DNA of 64,000 bases. It comes from Variovorax sp. PMC12 (GTDB lineage Bacteria; Pseudomonadota; Gammaproteobacteria; Burkholderiales; Burkholderiaceae_C). Below, piece after piece: positions 24,900 to 33,420 of this stretch (position 1 is the first letter of the stretch; the number at the start of each line of letters is the position of its first letter). A model generated the notes under the pieces. It was not told the origin of the DNA, did no database searches, and worked only from the letters and a program-made list of their open reading frames with translations. The position numbers were made by a program, and so were the translations under genes. Location of the stretch: positions 2,119,001-2,183,000 of the forward strand of contig NZ_CP027773.1 in NCBI RefSeq assembly GCF_003019815.1, written 5' to 3'.

Positions 24900-26441
24900 A
24901 TGCCTTCCAGGCCCCGGCTCTCGCCACTTTCCGCAGCGCTCGCAAGCACCTTCGCAGCACTGCTCGCATTGCCGGCCCAGGGCCAGACACTGAACGAACT
25001 GTATGACGCCGCCCGCAGCTACGACGCCACCTACCAGGGCGCGCGGGCCCAGTACGACGCCAACGTGGCGCGCGCCGCGCAGGCCAAGGCGGGCATCCTG
25101 CCGGCCGTGGGCCTCACGGCCGGCGTGACGCGCAGCGACATCGAGATCGACATCCTCACGGGCGCCGGGCGCGGTACCACCACCCCGCGCGACTTCAATA
25201 CCCAGAACGTCGGCATCAACGCCACGCAGCCGCTGTACCGCCCGGCCAACTGGGCCACCTACGAGCAGGGCAAGCGCCAGGCCGACATCGCGCAGGCGGT
25301 GTTCACCATTGCGGAGCAGGACCTGATCGTGCGCGTGAGCCAGGCCTACTTCGACGTGCTTGCCAGCCAGGACAGCCTGGCGCTCGTGCGCGCCCAGAAG
25401 GTGGCCGTGGCCGAGCAGCTGGCATCGGCCAAGCGCAACTTCGAGGTCGGCACCTCGACCATCACCGACTCGCGCGAAGCGCAGGCCCGCTACGACCTGG
25501 TGATCGCGCAGGAAATCGCCGCCGAGAACGACCTGCAGGTCAAGAAGGTGGTGCTCGACCAGCTGGTCGGCCGCCCCGGCAGCGTGCCGGTGCCGCTGGC
25601 GGTGCCGGTGGTGCTGCCCACGGCCATGCCCGCGGACATCAACGCCTGGGTCGCGCAGGCCGACGAAGTGCACCCCGCGATCAAGCAGGCGCGCCTGGGC
25701 GTCGACGTGGCCGGGCTCGAAGTGGAGAAGGCCAAGGCCGGCCACAAGCCCACGCTGGACGCCAACCTCGGCTACAACGTCACGCGCAATCCGACCGGCA
25801 CCACCACCAGCACGGTGGGCACGCGCGCCAACGCGGCCACGGTCGGCGTCACCTTCAACCTGCCGCTGTTCGCCGGCTTCGCGACCGAGAACCGCATCAA
25901 GGAAACACTGGCGCTCGAAGACCAGTCGCGCAGCGTGCTCGAAGGCACGCGGCGCAACGTGGCGCAGGCCACGCGCGCGGCGTACCTCGGGCTGGTCTCG
26001 GGTGCGGGGCAGGTGAAGGCGCTGGAGGCCGCCGAATCTTCCAGCCAGAGCGCGCTCGATGCGAACCGGCTGGGCTACCAGGTGGGCGTGCGCATCAACA
26101 TCGACGTGCTGAACTCGCAGAGCCAGCTGTTCCAGACCAAGCGCGACCTCGCGCAGGCGCGCTACAACGTGCTGCTGGGCAACCTGAAGCTGCGCCAGGC
26201 CAACGGCACGCTGACCACCGACGACATGAATGCGATCAACGCCACGCTGGCCAGCAACGCCGGCGTGCCGGCGGTGCCCTCGGCCACCGCGCCCGACCGC
26301 TCGCCGCAGCAGCAGCAACCGGTGGTGCCGCCGAGCATTCCCGTGATTCCGCCGGTGCCGGTGCAGCCGTTCAATCCGCCCGCGCCGACGATGCCGACGC
26401 CGCCCGTGCCTCCGGTGATCCTGAATCCGCCGGTTCGCTGA
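24900..26441 (+). CDS. tolC: TolC family outer-membrane efflux/secretion channel
   Basis: The 513-residue precursor has a signal peptide ending near 'LPAQGQ', followed by 'TLNELYDAARSYDATYQGARA', the conserved TolC opening. Two repeats of barrel strands plus long helices follow: the first has 'GINATQPLYRPANWATYEQG', the second 'TVGVTFNLPLFAGFATENR', with the helix end 'NVLLGNLKLRQANGTLT'. TolC trimers span the outer membrane and periplasm for type I secretion and drug efflux. The C-terminal 65 residues form an unusual Pro/Val/Gln-rich tail ('PVVPPSIPVIPPVPVQP'). It could serve the giant adhesin at the right end, but no evidence beyond co-occurrence supports that. Confidence 0.9.
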   Translation: MPSRPRLSPLSAALASTFAALLALPAQGQTLNELYDAARSYDATYQGARAQYDANVARAAQAKAGILPAVGLTAGVTRSDIEIDILTGAGRGTTTPRDFNTQNVGINATQPLYRPANWATYEQGKRQADIAQAVFTIAEQDLIVRVSQAYFDVLASQDSLALVRAQKVAVAEQLASAKRNFEVGTSTITDSREAQARYDLVIAQEIAAENDLQVKKVVLDQLVGRPGSVPVPLAVPVVLPTAMPADINAWVAQADEVHPAIKQARLGVDVAGLEVEKAKAGHKPTLDANLGYNVTRNPTGTTTSTVGTRANAATVGVTFNLPLFAGFATENRIKETLALEDQSRSVLEGTRRNVAQATRAAYLGLVSGAGQVKALEAAESSSQSALDANRLGYQVGVRINIDVLNSQSQLFQTKRDLAQARYNVLLGNLKLRQANGTLTTDDMNAINATLASNAGVPAVPSATAPDRSPQQQQPVVPPSIPVIPPVPVQPFNPPAPTMPTPPVPPVILNPPVR

Positions 26442-26450
26442 GGCATTCGT

Positions 26451-26570
26451 CTTTCTCCCTCCCCTTTCGGGGGAGGGCCGGGGTGGGGGCACGACGGCCT
26501 TCACCCATTCGCAACGCTCATTCGGCGCGAGCCCCCATCCCAGCCTTCCCCCAGAGGGGGAAGGAGCAAT
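26451..26570. repeat. REP-like long inverted repeat, copy 2
   Basis: This element has the same architecture as the one at 17061-17182: an outer CCCTCCCCTTTCGGGGGAGGG hairpin with a GGGGTGGGGGC tail, about 40 bp of loop, then the reverse-complement-like arm with CCTTCCCCCAGAGGGGGAAGG (each quoted to its core). It fills the space between the convergent tolC and waaA genes, where it could act as a bidirectional terminator or mRNA stabiliser. Confidence 0.7.
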
Positions 26571-26580
26571 GCGGGCTCGG

Positions 26581-27966
26581 TCAGTCCAGCGTAGGTTCGG
26601 CGCGCGGCGGCTGGTCTTCTTCCAGCGGCGCGTTCACGGTGTCCACGGGATCGGCAGCCTGCGCGATCGCCAGCACCGCCGCCGCCGTGCGCTCGGCCGC
26701 TCCGCGGTTCGACGACGCAAAAGCCTGCGCGGCCTGGGCCATCGCCGCGCGGCGCTCGGGGTTCTCGACCAGCTTCAGCGCCGCCGTCACCGCCTGCTCC
26801 ATGCCCTCGACGCGCAGCGATGCGCCCGCGGCCAGAGACAACTGCGCCGCCTCCGCGAAGTTGAAGGTCGACGGCCCCATGACCACCGGGCAGCCACAGG
26901 CCGCCGGCTCGATGAGGTTCTGCCCGCCCAGCGGCTCGAAGCTGCCGCCGAGCAGCGCCACGTCGGCCAGGCCGTAGTAGAGCGCCATCTCGCCCAGCGA
27001 ATCGCCGAGCCAGATTTCCGATTCGGCCGGCTGCCCCGCCGCGCTGCGCCGCGCCACCGCGAAGCCTTCGGCCTCGATCAGCGCCGCCACTTCGTCGAAG
27101 CGCTGCGGATGGCGCGGCACGATCATCCATTGCACCTCGTGCACACGCTTGGCGATGGAGCGCACCGCGCCCTGCTCCGGCGGCACCGGCGAGGTCGCGC
27201 CGAAACGCTTGAGCACTTCGAGCAGCATGCGCTCTTCGCCGTCGCGCGAACTGGCGAGCACGACCATCGGCCGCGGCAGGTGCTCGCGCAGCGACATGGC
27301 CGTGGCGAGCTGCCGCGCGTCGGGCGTGGCGTCGAACTTGAGGTTGCCGTACACACCGGCCACCTTGGCGCCGAGCGACACGAGCCGGTGCGAATCGGCC
27401 TCGGTCTGCGCCCACACGGCGGCAAGGGCCGAGTAGGCGGGCCGCGAGAGCCAGGCAAGGCGCTCGGCGGCCGCCAGCGATTTTTCATTCAGGCGCGCAT
27501 TGGCCAGCACCAGCGGAATGCGGCGCTCGGCGCAGGCGGCGGCCATCTCGGGCCAGACCTCGGTTTCCATCAGCACGCCGATGCGCGGCTGGAACTTGTC
27601 GAGAAAGCGCGCCACGGCGCCCGGCGTGTCCCACGGCTGCCAGACCTGGGTGTCGCCCGGCTCGAGCAGCTTGGCGCCCTCCTCGCGGCCGGTGGAGGTG
27701 CCGTGCGTGAGCAGGATCGGCACGCCCGGATACTGCCGCCGCAATTCGGCAATCAGGATGGCGGCCGCGCGCGTCTCGCCGAGCGAGACCGCATGCACCC
27801 AGCACTGGGCATGGCCGGTGATGGACTCGTCGTAGCGGCCGAAGCGCTCCTCGACGGCCACGCCATAGCCGGGCTCGGCCACGGCACGGCGCCGCAGCTT
27901 CCGGCGGACCAGCGGTTGCACAGCGGTGGTGAAGACGCCGTAGAGGCGCAGCAGTAGCGAACGCAC
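26581..27966 (-). CDS. waaA: 3-deoxy-D-manno-octulosonic acid transferase
   Basis: A 461-residue inner-membrane-associated glycosyltransferase (GT30) that adds Kdo to lipid A precursor. The N-terminal anchor is 'LLLRLYGVFTTAVQPLV'. The body includes 'QCWVHAVSLGETRAA' with the catalytic Glu region, 'ILLTHGTSTGREEG', 'ETEVWPEMAAACAERRIPLV', 'VYGNLKFDA' and the C-terminal nucleotide-sugar site 'GGQNLIEPAACGCPVVMGPS'. I chose a GTG start at 27966 (VRSLLLRLYG); the longer ATG frame would overlap the manB coding region. It starts 4 bp after the manB stop, forming an envelope-synthesis pair. Confidence 0.9.
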   Translation of the reverse strand: MRSLLLRLYGVFTTAVQPLVRRKLRRRAVAEPGYGVAVEERFGRYDESITGHAQCWVHAVSLGETRAAAILIAELRRQYPGVPILLTHGTSTGREEGAKLLEPGDTQVWQPWDTPGAVARFLDKFQPRIGVLMETEVWPEMAAACAERRIPLVLANARLNEKSLAAAERLAWLSRPAYSALAAVWAQTEADSHRLVSLGAKVAGVYGNLKFDATPDARQLATAMSLREHLPRPMVVLASSRDGEERMLLEVLKRFGATSPVPPEQGAVRSIAKRVHEVQWMIVPRHPQRFDEVAALIEAEGFAVARRSAAGQPAESEIWLGDSLGEMALYYGLADVALLGGSFEPLGGQNLIEPAACGCPVVMGPSTFNFAEAAQLSLAAGASLRVEGMEQAVTAALKLVENPERRAAMAQAAQAFASSNRGAAERTAAAVLAIAQAADPVDTVNAPLEEDQPPRAEPTLD

Positions 27967-27970
27967 AGGC

Positions 27971-29353
27971 TCAGTGGGCGGCTGCCGCCAGTTGGGCGTC
28001 GGGCTTGGCGGTACGCAGCAGCGCCAGCATCTCGGCCTCGATGCGCTTGAGCGCGGCATCGGTCTGGCCTTCGAAGCGCAGCACCAGCACGGGGGTGGTG
28101 TTCGACGCGCGGATCAGGCCGAAGCCGTCTGGCCAGTCGACGCGCAGGCCGTCGATGGTCGACACCTTGGCCGGCGCCGCGAAATCGGCGCTCTTCACGA
28201 GCTTGTCGACCACCGCGTGGGGCTCGCCCTCGGCGCAGGCCACGTTCAGCTCGGGCGTCGAGAAGCTGGTGGGCAAGGCATTGAGCACCGCGCTCGCGTC
28301 GGGGCTCTTGCTCAAAATTTCCAGCAGACGGCAGCCCGCATAGGTGCCGTCGTCGAAGCCGAACCAGCGCTCCTTGAAGAAGATGTGGCCGCTCATCTCT
28401 CCGCCCAGCGGCGAATCGACTTCCTTCATCTTCGCCTTGATGAGCGAGTGCCCCGTCTTGTAGATCATGGCCTTGCCGCCAGCCGCCTCGATGGCCGGGG
28501 CCAGGCGCTGCGAGCACTTCACGTCGAAGATGATGGTGCCGCCCGGCACGCGCGACAGCACGTCCTGCGCGAACAGCTGCATCTGGCGGTCGGGGAAGAT
28601 GTTCTGCCCGTCCTTGGTGACGATGCCCAGGCGGTCGCCGTCGCCGTCGAAGGCCAGGCCCAGCTCCGCGTCGCCCGAGGCTAGCGCGGCCATCAGGTCC
28701 TTGAGGTTCTCGGGCTTGCTCGGATCGGGGTGGTGGTTGGGGAAGTCGCCGTCGACCTCGCTGAACAGCTCGGTCACTTCGCAGCCGATGGCGCGGAAGA
28801 TGGCCGGCGCGGTGGCACCCGCGATGCCGTTGCCGGAGTCGACCACGATCTTCATGGGCCGGGCCAGCTTGATGTCGCCGGCGATGCGCTTCACGTAGGC
28901 CTCGGTCACGTCGACCTTGCGAACGCTGCCGCCGGGGGCGAGCTGCGCGGTGCCGGCTTCCATGGTCTTGCGCAGGCCCTGGATCTCGTCGCCGTAGATG
29001 GCGCGGCCGGCCAGCACCATCTTGAAGCCGTTGTAGTCCTTGGGGTTGTGGCTGCCAGTGACCTGGATGCCGCTGGAGGCCAGCGTGTGGGCCGCGAAGT
29101 ACAGCATGGGCGTGGTGACGGCGCCCACGTCGATCACCTCGATGCCGGTTTCCACCAGGCCCTTGATCAGCGCTTCGACGAGCATCGGGCCCGACAGACG
29201 GCCGTCGCGTCCAACGGCCACCGACTTTTCACCGGCGGCGCGGGCGGCGCTGCCGAAGGCCCGCCCGAGTGCTTGCGCCACTTCGGCGTCGAGAGTGACC
29301 GGCACGACGCCGCGAATGTCATAGGCCTTGAAGATCGACGCGCTGAGCTGCAT
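27971..29353 (-). CDS. Phosphomannomutase/phosphoglucomutase
   Basis: The 460-residue enzyme interconverts hexose 1- and 6-phosphates for LPS and exopolysaccharide precursors. The phosphoserine is S101 in 'GIQVTGSHNPKDYNGFK', the metal loop is 'LAFDGDGDRLGIV', the sugar-binding loop 'GGEMSGHIFF', and the phosphate-binding loop 'IRASNTTPVLVLRFEG'. Length and order fit the AlgC/ManB class (about 460 residues). The ATG at 29353 gives 'MQLSASIFKAYDIRG', the canonical start. It is followed by waaA at 4 bp, and is divergent from the DNA-repair operon. Confidence 0.92.
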   Translation of the reverse strand: MQLSASIFKAYDIRGVVPVTLDAEVAQALGRAFGSAARAAGEKSVAVGRDGRLSGPMLVEALIKGLVETGIEVIDVGAVTTPMLYFAAHTLASSGIQVTGSHNPKDYNGFKMVLAGRAIYGDEIQGLRKTMEAGTAQLAPGGSVRKVDVTEAYVKRIAGDIKLARPMKIVVDSGNGIAGATAPAIFRAIGCEVTELFSEVDGDFPNHHPDPSKPENLKDLMAALASGDAELGLAFDGDGDRLGIVTKDGQNIFPDRQMQLFAQDVLSRVPGGTIIFDVKCSQRLAPAIEAAGGKAMIYKTGHSLIKAKMKEVDSPLGGEMSGHIFFKERWFGFDDGTYAGCRLLEILSKSPDASAVLNALPTSFSTPELNVACAEGEPHAVVDKLVKSADFAAPAKVSTIDGLRVDWPDGFGLIRASNTTPVLVLRFEGQTDAALKRIEAEMLALLRTAKPDAQLAAAAH

Positions 29354-29464
29354 GGAATGCGGTTTCCTGCTGGGTTTGTAAACGAGCCATTGTAGGCAAC
29401 GCCCCGGGGTGCCACATGTCCGAAAACGGCCAGTTGAAACGAGTCGAAACCGTATCATTTCCCC

Positions 29465-31057
29465 ATGCCTTCCACCCACGCCCCCACCGAAGCGCTCGAG
29501 AGCGACGCCTGCTACCTGGCGATGAAGACGCACGACGCGCGCTTCGACGGGTCGTTCTTCACCGCCGTGACCTCCACAGGCATCTATTGCCGGCCGGTCT
29601 GCCGCGTCAAGCTGCCGCGGCGCGAGAACTGCCGGTTCTTCCGCCACGCGGCGCAGGCGGAGGCCGCGGGCTTCCGTCCCTGCCTGCGATGCCGGCCGGA
29701 GCTGGCGCCGCGCGCGGCCAGCTGGTCGACCGAGGACGCCTCCCGCATCCTCGCGCTGCAGGCCGCGCGGCTGATCGACGAGCCCGATGCATGGTCCGAG
29801 GACGGCCCCGGCGCGGCGCAGATCGCGGCCCGCCTGGGCGTGAGCGACCGCCATCTGCGCCGCATCTTCGAGGCGCAGTTCGGGGTGTCGCCGCTGCAGT
29901 ACCTGCAGACGCGCCGCCTGCTGGCCGCCAAGCAATTGATCGCCGACACCCGCCTGCCCATGACGCAGGTCGCGCTGGCCAGCGGCTTTGCGAGCGTGCG
30001 GCGCTTCAATGCCGCATTCGTGGAGCACTACGGCCTCAACCCGAGCGCACTGCGCCGAGCCGGCGGCGCGGCCGTGGAGAACGGCGCGGGCCGGGCCATC
30101 GAGGTGCGGCTGGGTTTCAGGCCGCCCTACGACGACAACGCCATGCTCGGCTTCTTCGCGCGCCGTGCGCTGCGCGGCATCGAAGTGGTGGCCACGGCCG
30201 ACGGCAAGGAGCCGGCCAAGGGCAGCACGCCCGCCTATGTGAAGCTGGCGCGCACCCTGCGCATCCAGCAGGGTGGGCAGGCGCATGCCGGCTGGCTGCA
30301 ACTGCGCTTCGACCTCGATCGCGAACAGGCGCTGCTGTCGGTCAGCGACTCGCTGGCCGCCGTGCTGCCTATCGTCATCAGCCGCGCCCGCGCGCTGTTC
30401 GACCTCGACGCAGAGCCGATGGCCATCAACGCCGCGCTGCATGCGGCCTTCCCGCACGGCGACGGCCTGCGCGTGCCCGGCGCGGTCGACGGCTTCGAGC
30501 TGGCGGTGCGCGCGGTGCTGGGCCAGCAGATCACGGTGGCCGCGGCGCGCACGCTGGGCTCGCGGCTGGTGGCGGCATTCGGCGAAACCATCGCGACGCC
30601 CATCGAAGGACTCGACCGGCTGTTTCCCACGCCGGCCGCAATCGCCCAGGCGAGCGGCGACGCGCTGGGGCAGCTGGGCATCGTGCGACAGCGGCAGGCC
30701 GCCCTGCAGGCCATCGCCCGCGAGGTCGCGCACGGCAGGCTGGCGCTGCATGCGGGGGCCGACGTGCCCTCGACCATCGCGGCGCTGCAGGAGTTGCCGG
30801 GCATCGGCGCCTGGACCGCGCAGTACATCGCGATGCGCGCACTGCGCTGGCCCGACGCCTTCCCGGCCGGCGACGTCGCGCTGCAGAAGGCGCTGGGCGT
30901 GACCACCGCGCGCGCCGCCAGCGAGGCCTCGCAAGCCTGGCGCCCCTGGCGCAGCTATGCGGTGCTCCGCGCATGGCACGCGCCTCCGGCGCCCTCCACC
31001 GCCAACGCGGCCGCGGCTGCGTCTCCCCTCATCACCACGGCAGGCCTCACCGCCTGA
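29465..31057 (+). CDS. Ada-AlkA fusion: methyl-responsive AraC regulator with 3-methyladenine glycosylase
   Basis: This 530-residue protein has three parts. Residues 15-80 are an Ada zinc domain with ligands C42, C46, C73 and C76 ('TGIYCRPVC', 'FRPCLRC'), which in Ada takes a methyl group from DNA phosphotriesters. Residues 90-195 form an AraC helix-turn-helix pair ('AAQIAARLGVSDRHLRRIF', 'TQVALASGFASVRRFNAAF'). The rest is AlkA, with 'VRAVLGQQITVAAARTL', the hairpin 'LPGIGAWTAQYIAMRALRW' and the catalytic Asp in 'FPAGDVALQKA'. It removes alkylated purines and should activate its own operon. Ogt follows after 6 bp. Confidence 0.93.
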   Translation: MPSTHAPTEALESDACYLAMKTHDARFDGSFFTAVTSTGIYCRPVCRVKLPRRENCRFFRHAAQAEAAGFRPCLRCRPELAPRAASWSTEDASRILALQAARLIDEPDAWSEDGPGAAQIAARLGVSDRHLRRIFEAQFGVSPLQYLQTRRLLAAKQLIADTRLPMTQVALASGFASVRRFNAAFVEHYGLNPSALRRAGGAAVENGAGRAIEVRLGFRPPYDDNAMLGFFARRALRGIEVVATADGKEPAKGSTPAYVKLARTLRIQQGGQAHAGWLQLRFDLDREQALLSVSDSLAAVLPIVISRARALFDLDAEPMAINAALHAAFPHGDGLRVPGAVDGFELAVRAVLGQQITVAAARTLGSRLVAAFGETIATPIEGLDRLFPTPAAIAQASGDALGQLGIVRQRQAALQAIAREVAHGRLALHAGADVPSTIAALQELPGIGAWTAQYIAMRALRWPDAFPAGDVALQKALGVTTARAASEASQAWRPWRSYAVLRAWHAPPAPSTANAAAAASPLITTAGLTA

Positions 31058-31063
31058 AATGCC

Positions 31064-31561
31064 ATGAAGTTCAAGAGCAAGCTCATCTACACGTCGCACA
31101 TCGACACGCCGCTCGGCGGCATCACGATGGCGGCCACCGACCAGGGCCTGGCCGGCGTCTGGTTCGACCAGCAGCGCCACTGGCCCGACACCACGGGCTG
31201 GATCGCCAAGGACGACCACCCCGCGCTGGTGGAAGCGGCCGCGCAGCTGCACGACTACTTCGCGGGCAGGCGCGACCACTTCGACATGAAACTCGACCTC
31301 TCGCACGGCACCGCGTTCCAGCAGAGCGTGTGGCAGCAGTTGCTGACCATTCCGGCCGGCGCCACGCTGACCTACGGCACGCTGAGCGCCAAGCTCGGCA
31401 ACCCCACCGCGGTGCGCGCCGTGGGCGCGGCCGTGGGGCGCAACCCGATCAGCGTGATCGTGCCCTGCCACCGCGTGCTGGGCGCCGACGGTTCGCTGAC
31501 CGGTTACGCTGGCGGGCTCGAACGCAAGACGGCCCTCCTCGAACTGGAAGGCGCGCTGTAA
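31064..31561 (+). CDS. ogt: Methylated-DNA--protein-cysteine methyltransferase
   Basis: This 165-residue suicide repair protein accepts the methyl group of O6-methylguanine. The acceptor is Cys135 in 'VIVPCHRVLGADGSLTGYAGG', the family's PCHR signature, and 'FQQSVWQQLLTIPAGATLTYG' marks the DNA-binding helix-turn-helix with its Arg finger region 'NPTAVRAVGAAVGRNP'. It lies 6 bp after the Ada-AlkA fusion, which lacks its own O6-transferase domain, so the two genes together reproduce the full alkylation response. Confidence 0.95.
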   Translation: MKFKSKLIYTSHIDTPLGGITMAATDQGLAGVWFDQQRHWPDTTGWIAKDDHPALVEAAAQLHDYFAGRRDHFDMKLDLSHGTAFQQSVWQQLLTIPAGATLTYGTLSAKLGNPTAVRAVGAAVGRNPISVIVPCHRVLGADGSLTGYAGGLERKTALLELEGAL

Positions 31562-31592
31562 GGCAACCACCAGGAAGAACGAAAAAAGCCGC

Positions 31593-32540
31593 ATGAGCAC
31601 AACGAACAACAACATTCCCACCAAGGCCGTCGCGCCCGCCAACTCCGCAGCATGGCTCGTCGACCTGGTGCTGCTGGGGGCACTCTGGGGCGCATCCTTT
31701 CTCTTCATGCGCATCGGCGCGGCGGAGTTCGGCGCCCTGCCGACGGCGGCCGTGCGGGTGGCCATCGCGGCGCTGTTCCTGCTGCCCATTGCGCTGCTGC
31801 GCGGACAGGGCCCGGCCCTCGCAAAGCACTGGAAGGCCAGCTTCGCGGTCGGCGTCTTCAATTCGGGCATGCCGTTCGCGCTCTTCTGCTTCGCGCTGCT
31901 GACCATCAACACCGGCCTGGCCGCGGTGCTCAACGCCACCACGCCGATGTTCGGCGCGCTGGTGGCCTGGGCCTGGTTCCGCGAACGGCCCGCGGGCTCG
32001 CGGATCGTGGGCCTGGTGATCGGCTTTGCCGGCGTCGCGATGCTCGCGAGCCGCAGCGCCGGCCTGCATGCGGGCGCCACCGGCCATTCGGCGCTGTGGG
32101 CCGTGCTCGCCTGCCTGGGTGCGTGCCTGTGCTACGGCATCTCGGCCAGCGCCACGCGCCGCCACCTGGGCGGCGTGCCGGCCCTGACGACGGCCACCGG
32201 CAGCCAGATCGGCGCCACGCTGTTCCTGGCCATCCCCGCCTTCTGGCTGTGGCCTGCGCAGATGCCGAGCCTGCGCTCATGGCTCGCGCTGCTGGCGCTG
32301 GGCATCGCCTGCACGGGCATCGCCTACATCCTGTTCTTCAGGCTGATCGAGCGCGCCGGCCCCGCACGTGCACTGACTGTGACGTTCCTGGTGCCGGTGT
32401 TCGCGCTTTTCTACGGCGCGGTGTTCCTCGACGAGCGCATCACGCAGTGGATGCTGATCTGCGCGGCCGTCATCGTTTGCGGCGTTGCGCTGTCGACCGG
32501 CATCGTCAAGCTCGGCCGGCCACGCAAGGCCGCGGCCTGA
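31593..32540 (+). CDS. EamA family (DMT) transporter
   Basis: The 315-residue inner-membrane protein has ten predicted helices arranged as two EamA repeats. The first opens 'WLVDLVLLGALWGASFLFMR', typical of the drug/metabolite transporter superfamily, with 'TGLAAVLNATTPMFGAL' ending it; the second ends 'GAVFLDERITQWMLICAAVI'. Members export amino acids or other metabolites. It follows ogt by 31 bp and could be co-transcribed, though no functional link to DNA repair is evident. Substrate unknown. Confidence 0.87.
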   Translation: MSTTNNNIPTKAVAPANSAAWLVDLVLLGALWGASFLFMRIGAAEFGALPTAAVRVAIAALFLLPIALLRGQGPALAKHWKASFAVGVFNSGMPFALFCFALLTINTGLAAVLNATTPMFGALVAWAWFRERPAGSRIVGLVIGFAGVAMLASRSAGLHAGATGHSALWAVLACLGACLCYGISASATRRHLGGVPALTTATGSQIGATLFLAIPAFWLWPAQMPSLRSWLALLALGIACTGIAYILFFRLIERAGPARALTVTFLVPVFALFYGAVFLDERITQWMLICAAVIVCGVALSTGIVKLGRPRKAAA

Positions 32541-32556
32541 GCATCCCGCCGCGCGC

Positions 32557-33216
32557 TCAGGAAAAGGCGCTGGCCACCACGTTGACCGACAGGGCCAGCA
32601 CCAGCATGTTGAAGGTGAACGACAGCACGCTGTGGATCAGCGTGATGCGGCGCATCTCTTTCGACGTGGCCTGCACGTCGGAGACCTGCGAGGTCATGCC
32701 GATCACGTAGGAGTAGTAGAGAAAGTCGAAGTAGTCGGGGGCGTCGTCCTTGCCCGGAAAGTCGAGGCCGCCGTCGGGCCTGCCGCTCTTCTGGTCGATG
32801 TAGTAGCGGTGCGCGTAATGGAACGCGTAGATCGAATGCATCATCAGCCACGACCCCGCGAGCGCCACCAGTCCGAGCGCGACGTGGGCGGCACGCTCCC
32901 AGCCGTCGAGCTGCTTGACCTCCTGCAGCAGCATGGCGATGGCCACCACGCTCACGCCCACCGCCACCAGCATCGACACCAGGATCACCACGTTGGGCTG
33001 GTCCAGCGACTGCGCGCGCTCGCGCGTGCGGCGCGCGTCGAAGGTTTCGGCCAGCCACCAGGTGAGCACCTGGTAGACCAGCACGCCGGCACACCATCCG
33101 GCCAGTCCGCGCGCCATGCCGCTCATGGGCCATGGCACCAACGCGACCGCGGCGCCCGTGAGACTGCCGTAGAGAAGACGCTGGGGCCCGGTGGTGGTGG
33201 AGAGGTGTTCGCGCAT
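32557..33216 (-). CDS. DUF1345 domain-containing membrane protein
   Basis: A 219-residue protein with about five membrane helices. The second half holds the DUF1345 signature 'HSIYAFHYAHRYYID' and 'DFLYYSYVIGMTSQVSDVQ', followed by 'RRITLIHSVLSFTFN'. The family is of unknown function. I used the ATG at 33216 (MREHLSTTTGPQ); the longer frame adds an Arg-rich non-homologous leader. It converges with the EamA gene, 16 bp apart. Confidence 0.82.
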   Translation of the reverse strand: MREHLSTTTGPQRLLYGSLTGAAVALVPWPMSGMARGLAGWCAGVLVYQVLTWWLAETFDARRTRERAQSLDQPNVVILVSMLVAVGVSVVAIAMLLQEVKQLDGWERAAHVALGLVALAGSWLMMHSIYAFHYAHRYYIDQKSGRPDGGLDFPGKDDAPDYFDFLYYSYVIGMTSQVSDVQATSKEMRRITLIHSVLSFTFNMLVLALSVNVVASAFS

Positions 33217-33420
33217 GCGGCGACTGTAGCGCCGCACACGTGCCCGTGACGGCAAAAAACTCGCGCAGTCCGCGACCATCAAGAAAGTCCTACACACGCA
33301 GCCGCCGAGCGCGCATGTAATTGATCACGCGCTTCCACTACCTTGCCGGCCGCCCTCAGGGAGCTGCCTTGGAATGCGCATGCGCGAGGCTTTTCTTTTC
33401 CATCTGAAGGATCCATTTTC

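Noticed and set aside
27971..32080. A 1,369-codon minus-strand frame that includes phosphomannomutase
   Set aside because: Only the part from 29353 down is real. The upstream extension is antisense to the Ada-AlkA and Ogt genes and to part of the EamA gene and has no motifs.
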